NCBI GenBank assembly: GCA_963978545.1
Contig: OZ021725.1
Coordinates: 90,569,305 to 90,633,304 of the forward strand
Reading direction: 5' to 3'
Length of the DNA: 64,000 bases
Origin: Linyphia triangularis
Taxonomy: Eukaryota; Arthropoda; Arachnida; Araneae; Linyphiidae
A program made the position numbers and the translations under genes. How positions within the stretch are numbered: position 1 is the first letter of the stretch; the number at the start of each line of letters is the position of its first letter. The notes beneath the pieces are model-generated. The model was not told the DNA's origin. It saw only the letters and a program-made list of their open reading frames with translations, and ran no database searches. Below, in pieces: positions 11,334 through 43,438 of the stretch.

Positions 11334-11798
11334 TGTTGCACAAATTGTCTGTATATATTGTAAATAGTGACGTATTATTTCAAAATTCTATTGTAATTTA
11401 TTTTTATCTTATTTTATTTATTAATTAATAGCGATTATACAAGTTAGAAAAAGGTGGCAACACCTAAAGCAGTCGAGAAGTTTCGAGATATTTCTTTTCT
11501 ATGAATTGGCTGGAAATTTCGAGAATGTCTCACGCGTTTGTATATAAAAGACTGGAGAACGGGAAAGTTTTCAGATTGACTTCGGATTTCGTTGAAAGCT
11601 GATCGCTTTGTTTACCTATTGGAGTGAGCTTGTATAATCGCTGAATTCGAAGTTATTTTTGTTGAAGCTTGTGTTGAAGCTTGAGAGTAATTAAACTGTT
11701 GCCTGTGAATAAATTTTGTGAGTTTTCTGAAGAGAGAATAAATATTTTTATACCGTGAAAACTGTACCATCATTGCCTCAGCGGGAAAATTCGTAACA
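11334..11798 (+). repeat. 3' LTR
   Basis: 465 bp, same ends as the 5' LTR, differing from it at two positions noticed. It is followed at once by the ATAT target duplication. Confidence 0.93.
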
Positions 11799-11918
11799 AT
11801 ATGGATGAAAGTGCCTTAACCAATACAAAATTTCCCTGACATTTCCATGATTTTTTCCAGAATCGGAAAGCTCCCTGACATTTCCCTGATTTCCCGGTTC
11901 TGTGGCTACTCTTTCAAA

Positions 11919-13031
11919 TAAGTTTGCAGTTAGAAAAATTAGGCTATTATGAATGTAGCTACAATAATTAAAAAATATAATAAGTTTAGTGTTTTTGAAA
12001 AAATTTACACATTTAACTTGCACTTCCTATTACTATTTAAACAAGAAAAAAAAAATTAAAGTCTATTAGGTTCTTTGCACAAATAAATTTTGATAAAATA
12101 ATTTTTGATAACTCAGTCATTTTTCATTAAAATATTTCAAAGAAAGTAAGACATTTATACCTTTGAACACGGTTACTTTTTATAAAGCTTATATGAAATA
12201 CATTTGATCAGTAAATATATATTTCATTAATTTTCTTAAAATTTAAACTATTATACTGATTATGATGAGTAAAAATTTATTAATAGTGTTAGTTAACTCT
12301 AATTAAATTGATTCAATTTTAATGACCAACAATTTTAAAATAACGTAATTAAAAAATCTCAAATGCCTAAGACTTTATGACTGTCATTTAAGAATAAATT
12401 TTAACTATGCTGAAAGCAATGTTAAACGGGCAGGTTATATGAAAAAATTCATAATTTTTAACATAATCCCCTTTCAAGGTGACACACATTACCTAAAGAA
12501 ATTCAATTACGTAAATTAATGAATTGTTACTATATCAATTCTATCAAAGTTTATATATTATAAGGTTGACAAAAGATAGCACATTTTATTCCGAATTGTT
12601 TATTATACTATTGATTGTTTACTATCCAATCAAAGCCAAAAAATTTACATGAAATATCATGAAGTTACCATGTAATGAACTAGCTTCAATTTTTTGAAGC
12701 ACAAAGCTTAATTTGTTTAATATGTAAGCCAGTAAATTAAAATTATAATTACTTAAACATTTGAATTAAAATTATAAAGTGAAGAATAATAGAAAGCTAT
12801 TGAGTTAAAAGAGAAAATATGAAATTTAAAACAAAAAAACACTTATCCTTACAATTATGAAATATTATAAGAGGAAATTGGTTCATTCATGAATTGCTTC
12901 AATTTAAATGCAAAAAGGCAAGCATGAATACAGCAGTTAGCTATATATATGGGGAAAACAGTTTAGTATCTCAATGTGTAAACTACTATACTATTTTAAT
13001 GTAAACAGAATCCACCTACCCCATGTATACT
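11919..13031. other. Region downstream of VPS4, presumed 3' UTR and spacer
   Basis: AT-rich sequence. On the reverse strand it follows the VPS4 stop codon, so its right part should be VPS4 3' UTR. Several possible AATAAA signals exist on that strand and I cannot choose one. No repeat or gene recognised. Confidence 0.5.
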
Positions 13032-33232
<20,201 letters not shown>

Positions 33233-34072
33233 TTCGCTGAAGAATCAGATAAATTATTTTTCTAATTTCATGTGAAAAAGGAAAAGAACATGCTTATCCA
33301 AATGTCAGAAAAAAAAGCTTCGTATTGAATAAATAACCTTTATTTATTTATTTAGAAAAGTAGTTTCAATTTCAATCTATCAAACTGGATATAAGTTGCA
33401 AAATGAAATTATTGCATCCATTCACTTCATCATTTCCTGACGTTCCGTTCTTTTACCTATTCAATGGAATAGAAATTATGCTTTAATACGTCATAAGCAA
33501 TTGCTTTTAATCAAAAGTAAAAATATGCGTTCATGATTGTGTGATAGTTTCAATTGACAAAAAGATAATTGCACAACTGTTCATTTTGATTTAAGTGGAA
33601 TACTGTTATTTAATAATTTTGAAGTAAAAATGTATTCAAGAAGTGGAAAAACCAGATAGAAATAATACTTTTTATCTGCTTCAAATTTAGAATTTCAAAT
33701 AAATCCAATCAAAGTTTGATAACTGTGTCAAAATATATTTCCGAATGTCTAATATCTATTTAGAGCATGTGTTTAATGAACTAATCAATTGAAACTTGAT
33801 TTTCCCACCCGGAATGTCTAGAAACAAGTTTTTATCCCCCCCTCCCTTGAGCTGCTTTGTTGGTCACTCAAGTATAAACATTGACAGACTATTCCACATT
33901 TTGATCTTTCTCCACCAACAGTTGAAAAGAAGAAAACTACTTTTTATAAAAACTTGCTAAAAATTAAACTTTTTTTATCATTTTGAATTAAAAACTGTGG
34001 CGAAAGTAGCACTTTTTCGCGCTAGTGTCAAAAAGTACCCTCCACGCAAGCCTCGTGCTTAAATATTATAAA
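33233..34072 (-). other. Upstream region of VPS4
   Basis: Holds the VPS4 5' UTR and presumably its promoter (reverse strand). I see no clear TATA box or initiator that I would defend, and no other gene. The start codon at 33232-33230 is supported by the short first exon MTTLQ, as in other VPS4 genes where the first exon ends just before KAIDL. Confidence 0.45.
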
Positions 34073-35603
34073 CTAGCTAAATACCCGTGCTTCGCCACGA
34101 AATTTTAACATGTGCAATATTTTAGCTAGCTATGAGGCCTTGCGTTGCGGAAATCTGTCATTCGTGTATAGGACCCAGTCTTTGGCGCTTCGCTCGCAGG
34201 AAGTTTCATCGCTACGCAAAATCGAGCTCGCTTCGTTAGCTGAAAAGTTCATGGACACATAAACACAGGCTTATTTCACTCGTTAAAAGGTTCATTGGTA
34301 TGCAAGCATAGGCTCGCTTCTCTCGCTGAAAAGTTCATTGCTGCGTAAGCATACTCGCTTCACTCATTAAAATCTATTTGCTAACGTAAAGCCTTAATAT
34401 TAGAAACCTCTCCCTTGTCAAGAAAAAAAATTCCCCTTTAATACAATAATACAGCACCCCTTTAAGATTATTTTAACATGTGTTAGTGGAAAGCAAAATT
34501 AGAAGGCCAAAACGGCCTATGTTGAAACTTTCAGAGCTCTAGGCCGATTAGAAGTCGCTTTTTGTGAAAATATTAATAAAAAAATAAATTAAAAAACAAA
34601 TTAAAATTGTAACATTCTTTTTGTCAAAAGTCCAATTAGATGGCCAAAACTTCTTGTGAAATCTCAGAAATGTAGCCCAATTACAAATTGTTTTGTAAAA
34701 TATTTGTTAATTAATTAAAAAAAAAAATTTAAATGTTAAATTCTGTTTTTCAAAAATCCAATTAGAAGGCCACAACTATTTATGTCGAAAATTTCAAAGC
34801 TGTAGCCCTATTTGAAATCGTTTTATAATACATATATATATTAATTAAAAAAATTAATTAATAACGAACTGAACAAAATTTTTAAATTCTGTTTTTCTAA
34901 AGTCCAATTAGAAGATCAAAACTACTTACGTTGAAAATTTTAGAGCTGTAGCCCTATTAGGAATCGTTTTGTAAAATATTAATTAATTAATTAAAAAAAT
35001 TAATTAAAAAGAAACTAAATGAAAATTTAAAATTCTGTTTTTCAAAAGTCCATTTAGAAGGCCAAAACTACTTATGTTGGAATTTTCAGAGCTGTAGCCC
35101 TATTAGTAGTCGTTTTGTAAAATATTTATTAATTAAAAAAATTAATTAAAAAAGAACAAAATAAAAATTTGAAATTCTGTTTTTTAAAAGTCCAATTAAA
35201 AGGCCAAAACTACTTATGTTGAAAATTTCAGAGCTGTAGCCCTTTTAGACATCGTTTTGTAACATATATATTAATTTAAGAAAAAAATTAATTAAAAAAG
35301 AACTAATTAAAATTTTGACATTTTGTTTGTGATGTATACAATTAGAAGGCCAATACTACTTATGTTGAAAATTTCAGAGCTGTAGCCCGATTAGATATCG
35401 TTTTGTAACATATTTATTAATTAAAAAAATTAATTAAAAAAGAACTAATTAAAATTTTAACATTCTGTTTGCGATGCTTAAAATTAGAACGTCAAAACTA
35501 CTTATGCTGAAAATTTCAGAACTCTACTCCAATTTTAAGTAGGTTTTTATAGATCCACAGAGCCAAAGACAGACAGACACACAGCTTGTTTTATTATTAT
35601 AGA
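34073..35603 (-). mobile_element. Non-autonomous Helitron with tandem units, copy B
   Basis: Read on the reverse strand it starts TCTATAATAATAAAACAAGC after an A and ends GGGTATTTAGCTAG before a T, with the hairpin CGTGGCGAAGCACG just before the end. Eight internal direct units of about 125-147 bp are marked by TTAGAAGGCCAAAACTACTT or variants (near 34501, 34638, 34763, 34910, 35055, 35198, 35344, 35484). Copy A (16472-17566) has five. No protein coding. Confidence 0.88.
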
Positions 35604-35648
35604 TGGCATATTTCCAGAAGAAATTCATTGACTCGAGTTGCCAAAATC

Positions 35649-36900
35649 TCTCTATATATAAGGCAAAGCCCTCACTCACTCACTCTCATCACTAATTCTC
35701 CCACTTCCCACATAGTCACAACTCTGAAAATCGGCACAAATATTGTTGCACAAATTGTCTGTATATATTGTAAATAGTGACGTATTATTTCAAAATTCTA
35801 TTGTAATTTATTTTTATCTTATTTTATTTATTAATTAATAGCGATTATACAAGTTAGAAAAAGGTGGCAACACCTAAAGCATTCGAGAAGTTTCGAGATA
35901 TTTCGTTTCCGATGAATTGGCTGGAAATTTCGAGAATGTCTCACGCGTTTGTATATAAAAGACTGGAGAACGGGAAAGTTTTCAGATTGACTTCGGATTT
36001 CGTTGAAAGCTGATCGCTTTGTTTACCTATTGGAGTGAGCTTGTATAATCGCTGAATTCGAAGTTATTTTTGTTGAAGCTTGTGTTGAAGCTTGAGAGTA
36101 ATTAAACTGTTGCCTGTGAATAAATTTTGTGAGTTTTCTGAAGAGAGAATAAATATTTTTATACCGTGAAAACTGTGCCATCATTGCCTCATTGGAAAAA
36201 TTCGTAACAATATCAACAATGGTAAAAATAGAAAAAGTAAGCTACTCCGATCTCGATTAACCCACTTTAAGGGGTCGAAAAGGGGTTAAACGTTCCAAAC
36301 GAGGGACATTCGAATATCCCACTTCCGACATGGTCACAATTTTAAAAATTGATACAAATACCAACAATGGTAAACATAGAAAAAACATTCTATTCCGATC
36401 TCGGTTAACCCACTTTAAGGGGTGGAAAAGGGGTTAAACGTTCCAAAGGAGGGATATTCGAATGTACCACTTCCCATTTGGTCACAACTCTGAAAATAGG
36501 CACAAATGTCAACAAAGACAAACATAGAAAAATTAAGCTATTCCGAGCTTGATTAACCCATTTTAAGGGGTGGAAAAGGAGTTAAACGTTCCAAACTCGA
36601 ATATCCCACCCCCCATATAGTCACATTTCTGAAAATTGGGGCAAATGTCAACAAAGATAAACATAGAAAAAGCAAGCTATTCCGATCTCGGTTAATCCAC
36701 GCTTAGGGGTCGAAAAGGGGTTAAACGTTCCAAACGAGGGATATTCTAACATTCTACTTACCATTTCGTCGCAATTCTTAAAATTGGTATGAATGCCAAT
36801 CAAGATAAACATAGAAAAGTAAGCCATTCCGATCTCGATTAACCCACTTAAGGGTTGGAAAAGGCGTTAAATGTTCCAAACGATAGATATTCGAATCATC
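35649..36900 (+). repeat. Helitron-like 5' end with five ~148-bp tandem repeats
   Basis: Begins TCTCTATATATAAGGCAAAG, a Helitron-type start, then CTCACTCACTCACTC, then tandem units. The marker CGATCTCGATTAACCCAC (or a variant) recurs at 36248, 36396, 36544, 36683 and 36830, giving periods of 148, 148, 139 and 147 bp. Each unit also has GGTTAAACGTTCCAAACGAG and CACAAATRYCAACAA. The first unit is split by a solo LTR. No convincing 3' terminus was found, so Helitron membership is inference. Confidence 0.7.
35744..36209 (+). repeat. Solo LTR of the 7439-11798 retrotransposon family
   Basis: 466 bp, same TGTTGCACAA start and TTCGTAACA end as the two full LTRs and differing at only a handful of sites (around 35880, 35905 and 36177-36195). 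ATAT at 35740-35743 and 36210-36213 is the target duplication. No internal region remains, the signature of recombination between two LTRs of a formerly full element. Confidence 0.93.
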
Positions 36901-37424
36901 CAGGATTTTCCTGAGGGGGGGGGGGGCGCAACACCTGCGCCTTATCCAGGATAAAACCGAATATTTAAAAAAAGTTTAAATAAAAAAAAATGTATGCAGT
37001 GTTCTAGAAATATACTTCAAGATAATCCGTATCCATTGATTGACCCCCCCCCCCCTCTTTTTCGTCACATTTCTGACTCGCTATCTTAGCGTAAGGTGAA
37101 ATGCCCAGGTTATACCAAAATTACTTTTCAGTTTAAAAAAAAAACTTCCCCCTCTCACACTCCTTTAAAAAACACCCTTCTATGCTAGATATTTTTATGA
37201 ACTCCTTTGTTTCTTTATAAACTCATGACAAATAAAACGTTTTTGCAAAGTTTCATGAACGGACCAATTTTTTATTTTTTAATGTCGTATTTTACCTTTC
37301 CTTGGATTTTACATGTGCTTTCGTTTATAAAAAAGAACTGTAACTAAAAAAGATTAGTTATACCGTTTTGCTTTTTTTCATTCGATTCAGCATAAAAAAA
37401 AGTACTTTTTTATACATCCATATT
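36901..37424. other. Intergenic with homopolymer G and C runs
   Basis: Includes a run of G near 36916-36926 and a run of C near 37046-37055. No gene or element end recognised. Confidence 0.55.
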
Positions 37425-37995
37425 TTTTATTTACTTTCAATTACCCGTATGGTATAAATGTATTGAATTTGGTTAAAAAAAATCGATTTTATTGCATTTC
37501 TACACGTTTTGGAACGTGATGAGTTCAAAAAAATGTTTGTGCCTGTTAGTTATCAGTATAACTCCCAAAACGGATTGACCTGCGATGTTCAATTTTTATG
37601 TACAGGTATTGATGGTCATGAGACCCGGCATTACGATTTTCGTCAAAATTGCACATGTGCATTAAGTAGCTGATATTGAAAAAATTACGTTTTACAGCGA
37701 TTACCAAAAAATGGTTTTAACGATTTTGATTAAAATCGCTGTAAAAATTCCTTTAAAGGTGTTCCAATCATTCACACTTCCGTAGAAATGAGATAATGGC
37801 GAACGCCCATCAACGACTGTTTCTGTTCTGTTGCACTTAAAAGAAAGGATAATGCAGTGTTTATTGAAAAATATATCACAATTTTCACCGTTTCAGCGGC
37901 GTTTTTTTAGAATAATCGCCAAACTGGGCATTTTTTTTTTAAATAATGAAAACAAAATAGGTAAATTATATCAATCCGTGACAAATTAAAAAAAC
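37425..37995 (-). repeat. Dispersed repeat family R1, copy 3
   Basis: Reverse-strand copy; landmarks include CCCAGTTTGGCGATTATTC at its start, CACATGTGCAATTTTGACG, GGTCAATCCGTTTTGGGAG and ATGGGTAATT-like sequence at the end. It diverges from copy 2 by many substitutions, so the family is old. Confidence 0.7.
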
Positions 37996-40194
37996 ATCGC
38001 ATACTGAAATATTTTGTTCCAATTCTTCAATTATAACTGGAAGCGAGAGATTGTAGGAGGATCATTGTATTTAAAAAAATTTAAGAACTTCATTTTGAGT
38101 TGCAATATCATTTTACTTCTTTTACGAAACTTTTGAACAAGAATCAGAAGTTTCATAAAAAATATGTTTTGGAAAAATAGGCTTAGAATAAAATTAGAGT
38201 AATCTTAGCCTTCTCTAAAAGTATGTATATATATTATGCCGTAAGAGTTATAATTACTTATAAAGTGCAATATTTCTTGCATTACATCTGCAATAACAGA
38301 AAGAAAAAAAAAGAATTTGAAAGCATGTCCAGGTAAATATTTGTACAAAACTTTTCAAATTATCGTAAAAAACATACACATTTATTTTGTTAATTCATTC
38401 GTTTAATTTCGTATAGGGTTTGTAAGCGAAATTTTTTTAAATAATTAATTCTGCTACTGTAGTGCTACTTACACTGATAATACTTCTTACAAAATTGTTT
38501 TTAAGTCTATTTTATGTAAAAAAACAACAACAATTGGCATACCTTTCCAGTGTGGTGCAAGAGAGGATTGTCAATCGAAATTCAAATATGACGCTTATTT
38601 ACAAGCCGAAGCAGAAACTAGAGCTCGACGAGTTCTTATGCAGTTAATAAATAACCTTCCTCTTCCTTTCTTTCAAAAGTTTTAAGTTTAGCCTATTACC
38701 ATGTCCAGTTGAATGGGGATGGCCATTTCCGTGGGTAACCCAAACAGTCAACCTCTCATTATTCTTTTTTTCTCCTGGTTGGCGTTGGACATTACGCATA
38801 TGAGTCAAACTCTTCCTCCCACTCGACAGAAAAGGGATCGGGTATCAGGGGTCCAAGATATCTTCAAGGTCAAGAGGGTGGAGGTTTGAATACTTGTAGT
38901 CTTCCAACATCCGTTTGAATGGGAAGAGAGAAGGCTATAAATAGAACCTTGGTACAAAAATAAGCTCTTTTTTGTTGTTACTTTTTTCGGAAATTAGATG
39001 AAGGTTAAAATACAATTGTTGCGTGAACTTATTGAAAAAAACTTGGGGAAAGAAAAATAAAAATATTATTATTATATATTTCTGTAAATTGTAAAAAAAG
39101 ACTCCACCTGAAGGGGGGGGGGGGGGGCGCCATTGCGCGTGATACCTAGTCAAAATTTGTCAAGTGTTTACTCAATTTGAAAACAGACTACAGAGAGCCA
39201 AATATTGCTGGATCCGGTGAATTTTCGCGAGGTGTGAGATTGGAGCATAGCAATAATTAAAAACGTGTTGGCTATATGATCCTGAATATTTTGAAAAGAA
39301 GTTAAAAGCTATATGGAACTCACTTTATACTGTTAAGGATAAATTACATTTTATAATTTACGAAAGCAATTTTGTTTGACCTTATCAAAGGGCTTTTGAT
39401 TTTGCATATGAAAGGGTGCAGATACAATGGGTTAATCCAGTAAAACCAGTTTATTTTTATAAGAATTAAATATTTTATTATAATCCATTCATATACTGAT
39501 GATATTGAATTGAGAGTTACACGTTGATAATTGCATAAAATGCCAAATATGAGTGAGTAGGATAAATCACTACTTCTGATCATTCGGTAAAAAATGAAAT
39601 ATTCAAACATATTTAGAAAAAAAAAGCAAACTTCTAAACTAAAACAAATTGTTAATGAAATATTATCTTTTGTAAAATAAACAGTAATATTTAAAAAATC
39701 TTATCATGCTTATATATTACTGTCAATTATCTTGCACTGCCATACCAATTGAAGAAACAAAGTCTTGACATCGCACGCACACTCCAACTCAAGCAAGAAT
39801 GACCATTCCATTCACTTGTCACTTCCACCCCAGAGTAAAGGCATTTTAGTAATTTGCAACTTACAATGGTGCAATGTCACGTGCATGGGAGGGGACAGTA
39901 TGCCCCACAAGTTTTATTGCTTTGTGTCCAGTTTCAAATTAAAGGTCAGGAAAGAAGGGGTCGTTTTTGTTGATCTTCTGGAGAGAACGAAGGGAAACTT
40001 TTCTTGGTCCTAATTTAGAGATAGCTTCTTCATCGAAACTGTAAGTTCTTACAACACTCTGTAGAATTGCAATAATGCTATTGTACTGATTTGATCAAAG
40101 CTTTTTCTTAATTAGGAATTAGGTATTTTATTTTCCAATTATAATTAAAGGTTGTTTTATTTTTTTAATATTTTTTAGTGCATGATTTTTTGTA
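37996..40194. other. Intergenic, nothing recognised
   Basis: AT-rich sequence with a long G run at 39113-39127. Short open frames such as 39765-40013 and 38462-38647 lack any recognised motif. Confidence 0.55.
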
Positions 40195-40774
40195 CGTAGA
40201 ATGAAGTTTAGGGGGTGCGATGGCACCCCGATATTAAACCTTTATAATTAATTGCCCTCTGATCAAGAAGACAAGAAGTATACCTGCAGAATGCTTATTT
40301 CAATCAAAAACTTGCCAGTTATTGGTCCCATCTCCTTCTCATAAATGAGAAAATCGTGCTGAAATTGAGAAATTTTTTAATGGAATTGTGAGAAAATTTT
40401 TAATTTGAGAATCACACAAGGGGTAAAGATTCATTGACCGGTACATTGCATGTCATCACAATCCCGATCTACTCGTCCCCTCTTAAGCCTATTCCTTCTA
40501 CGGATTGTGAAATAAGGAGCTCGGTTAGGTGGCTTAAAAATCTGTATTAATAAAACATGAAAAATGTCAGAAAATGTCAGTTGTTTACCCCCTCTAAATT
40601 CAACGATATTGATATTAAGTAAAAAATAGATCTTACAAATATTAAAAAAATTTCATTTTTTTTTTTTTTTTTTACTTTGAATTTGGAGGAAACTGCCATT
40701 TAAAAATAATTTTGACGAGATACATCATGGGGGGTGCGGTCGCACCCCCCGCACCCCCCCTAAATCCGCGCCTG
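40195..40774. mobile_element. hAT-like element remnant with GGGGTGC-rich ends
   Basis: Both edges carry GTTTAGGGGGTGCGATGGC-like sequence in opposite orientation. The right end, reversed, reads CAGGCGCGGATTTAGGGGGG, a common hAT tip. The left tip has lost its CAG and no target duplication can be assigned. Confidence 0.55.
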
Positions 40775-41117
40775 ACTGCTTTCAACCCACTTAAGCTGCT
40801 TTGATAGTACAAATGCAACTCGTCTATTGTTTCAATGCAAAAGAAAGCATAATTAACAAACACAAATTCCAAAGATTAACAATGACGAACTCGCGGCATA
40901 ATCACGCCTTAAAATTGCAATTGACTTGTGACGTCAGATGCATAATTCTCCTAACTTTTTGTCAGCACATGCCAATGCCAGTATTGCCAGTCAGTTAGAA
41001 CCGCAGCCGGTTATAACAATAACAAAGAACAAGCTAAAGCTTTTTCGCCGTTTTTCTATAAAATTAAAACTTGCTAATACTATTTTTAACAAAAAGGAAT
41101 CATCATTGTTATAGAAG

Positions 41118-41696
41118 ATGGATATGATGGATATTGATTTGGAGCACAATTTGCAATTCCTCCACTGCCTCTATAAATACGTGAGTGTAAAAACTCCTAA
41201 CAAGCAAGTTCATGAAGGCTGGCTCAAAACCATCGATCCCTTAACCGGCAATATTATCCTAGTGGCTTTCTCAGGTGATTCTTCAGAAATGGATCACATC
41301 ATTATGATCATGAGAGATGCTTACGAAGACATTTCAGTCTTAAAGCCTGTTGATCCAAGTATCAAGGCTGCACTTCAAAAGCTCTACGCTGGTGACACTA
41401 CTCACTTAGAAACTGATGTAGTCGGCCGCAAGGAACGTTTAATTTCTTGGGTAAAGAAACACCGATTGCCGTTTCGAGAAACCGATGACGGTAAGGCGAT
41501 TGTTATTTGTGAGAACGTTACCATCCACCCTCCCTACAATGCTGACTCTTGCTGTAGTTCAAATGGTAGGATGTTACTGATGGTTCGTAATATGGTCGAT
41601 AACCTTCCTGATGAAACGGCAGTTTCCGCTGAAGTGAAAACCGAGGCTTCAGAAAACACGGAAAGTCACGACTCTCCCAAGGAAACTAGTGGTTGA
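41118..41696 (+). CDS. GEMIN6: Gemin6 (SMN complex subunit), single exon
   Basis: One uninterrupted frame of 192 codons from ATG 41118 to TGA. The N-terminal part is an Sm-like fold (YKYVSVKTPNKQVHEGWL, TIDPLTGNIILVAF, MRDAYEDISVLKP), as expected for Gemin6, which pairs with Gemin7 through such a fold. The second half has RKERLISWVKKHRLPF and the hallmark IHPPYNADSCCSSN, close to the vertebrate IDPPYGPENCSSSN. Gemin6 serves in the SMN complex that loads Sm proteins on spliceosomal snRNAs in cytoplasm and nuclear gems. The C-terminal ~20 residues are an acidic, Ser/Thr-rich extension that I do not recognise from vertebrate Gemin6. The start follows a long AT-rich leader and adjacent in-frame ATGs at residues 3-4 exist. 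An intronless gene could be a retrocopy, but the frame is intact and shows no relic poly-A tract or duplication. Confidence 0.88.
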   Translation: MDMMDIDLEHNLQFLHCLYKYVSVKTPNKQVHEGWLKTIDPLTGNIILVAFSGDSSEMDHIIMIMRDAYEDISVLKPVDPSIKAALQKLYAGDTTHLETDVVGRKERLISWVKKHRLPFRETDDGKAIVICENVTIHPPYNADSCCSSNGRMLLMVRNMVDNLPDETAVSAEVKTEASENTESHDSPKETSG

Positions 41697-41775
41697 ACAT
41701 ATCTCAAATTGACATTTTTATGTTATGTACAGATGCACTATAGATACCAGGCGATTTTGGGAATCTTTATTCAGA

Positions 41776-41781
41776 AATAAA
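41776..41781 (+). promoter_or_regulatory. Polyadenylation signal of Gemin6
   Basis: AATAAA 80 bases after the stop codon, overlapping a second copy a few bases on. Confidence 0.65.
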
Positions 41782-43438
41782 ATAAATCAACTGAGCATTA
41801 TGGTTGCTGTAAAACTGTTTGTCGAGTGAAATTAAATGAGTAACAATTTATCTTATAACGCCAATATAAATTGTCAAAAATCGCCTGGTCCCTTTAGTGC
41901 AGCCAGTTACCTGTTTCTGGAAGTTTAACTTAATAAGTTGTCTATTTCAGGTTAAAGATTGATAGTATGCATTGTTTTTACTGTTCAGTTCTCTTTATTT
42001 TACATCTTAAGTTTGAAAAAAGAGAATTGGGATGTGTATGTAGGATTTAAAGTGTTTCTAATTCCAAAAAATTAAAAAAGTATTTCTCCTTCAAATTGTT
42101 TGACAGTCAAATTTAATATTTCAGTTCTTGATTTGGTTTTGCAAAAACCTAAGTTTCAGTGAGATTGTTATTATAATTTTGTCTGATTGAAAAACAAACA
42201 AGTAACGTTTTACAAACTTACCAAAAGTTATCTCATGACAGCATATTTTTTTGCTCTTTGAATTATAGTTTAGTAAATGTCTTGTATTTAAAAAAGTAGA
42301 CTCATTTTCTTTAAAATTTGTTATGCATTGTACCTTCCTCTATAACAAGGTTAATTTCAACTAAAATGTGGATTCTCTGGCTACAGAAAATTAATTTTTC
42401 TTTTGGTATTTTGAATGTCTGTATTTGCAGCTAAATATTTAAGAGCTAAAAAAATAAGGGGATAGTTTCTATATCCCTGTCTGGTTGGCACGATTTGGGA
42501 TAAACTTACAAAAATGTTGACTTTGAAGTAACAAAAGTATTTAGTATCACCTGTAATTCCAAAATGAAAATTATAATTTTTCTGTTATCCTTTACAAAAT
42601 CTTAACTAGATAAGAAACTGGCAGGAAATCTTCCAAAATGGGTTTGAGAACCCACAAATATAATGTATTAACTATTAACATATTTAGCATTATTTTAATT
42701 GATATTATTAACTGTTCAACTGTTTCAATAAGTTTATGACAACTAAGATATAACTAAAGGTTACTTCTCAGGTATTGTTTGGTGTGTCTAGTACATTGGT
42801 ATTGCACTTTTCATAAAACTGAACTGGTTTGAAAACACTGTTACTTAAATTGTGTTTCTTTTATGCTGTATCTATTTTCTATCAATGGATGTTTATAATA
42901 CTGTTTAAAAAGCTTAATTTAGTCGCATTTTATGAGACATTTCTGTTCATGTCACATATTTGTCTTGTTATCATATTTTTATTCGTACAGCATATTTTTC
43001 TTTGTAAAAATATTTCCATTGATGTTTTATTCATTAAAAGAATATTTGTCTTTAATTGCCTTACTGTAATTCATGTATTTAAGTATTAAACACAACTTAA
43101 TACCCTGAGTATGATTTCATTTAATAATTTTTTTTTATTGTAACAAAACCACACTATTAAAAAATTCTCTAAATAAACTCTAAAGACACACCTACAATAA
43201 TTTAAAAAGTATAGGACTAGGACAGAGTGAAAATTTTGTGTACCTACCTAGGTAGTAAGTTCCCTCGAAGAAAATTTTGGCAAAAATAATGTTTATCCCA
43301 GTTTCAAAATGGTCTTGGGTTTTGAACAGGTTTTTCTTATAGTGAAAATTGGATATTTTCTTCGAAAATATTTTCCTTAGTTTGGGAACTGTTCTTTGTT
43401 TCTTTCTTAAATATGTGGGAAAGGGGTTCTATCCATTC
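41782..43438. other. Spacer, nothing recognised
   Basis: AT-rich sequence between Gemin6 and the reverse-strand open frame at 43439. The T-rich forward frame at 42829-43089 reads as hydrophobic protein only because of base composition. Confidence 0.55.

Larger units (their letters stand above)
7439..11798 (+). mobile_element. Ty3/Gypsy-type LTR retrotransposon, internally deleted
   Basis: Two 465-bp LTRs (7439-7903 and 11334-11798) begin TGTTGCACAA and end TTCGTAACA. ATAT at 7435-7438 and 11799-11802 is the target duplication. A primer site follows the 5' LTR and a purine tract precedes the 3' LTR. The inside encodes gag with a CCHC knuckle and an aspartic protease, then jumps to the C-terminal part of an integrase. 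Reverse transcriptase, RNase H and the integrase catalytic core are absent. Gag is also split by an hAT element (8677-9566). The LTRs differ at only two positions that I found (one in the segment after the CACC block, one in CACGCGYTTG), so the insertion is young and was probably mobilised in trans by an intact relative. Confidence 0.95.
7141..11913 (+). mobile_element. CAGGG-family MITE split by an LTR retrotransposon
   Basis: Positions 7141-7438 and 11799-11913 together make one copy of the family seen at 5804-6185: left end CAGGGTAGCCACAAAATTC, right end CGGTTCTGTGGCTACTCTT. Direct repeats TCAAA at 7136-7140 and 11914-11918 flank it. The last base appears mutated from G to T. The LTR element at 7439-11798 was inserted later into its middle. 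Confidence 0.8.

Noticed and set aside
35649..36900. CRISPR-like array
   Set aside because: Units are about 148 bp and similar along their whole length, with no unique spacers. The context is animal DNA, so this is a tandem repeat.
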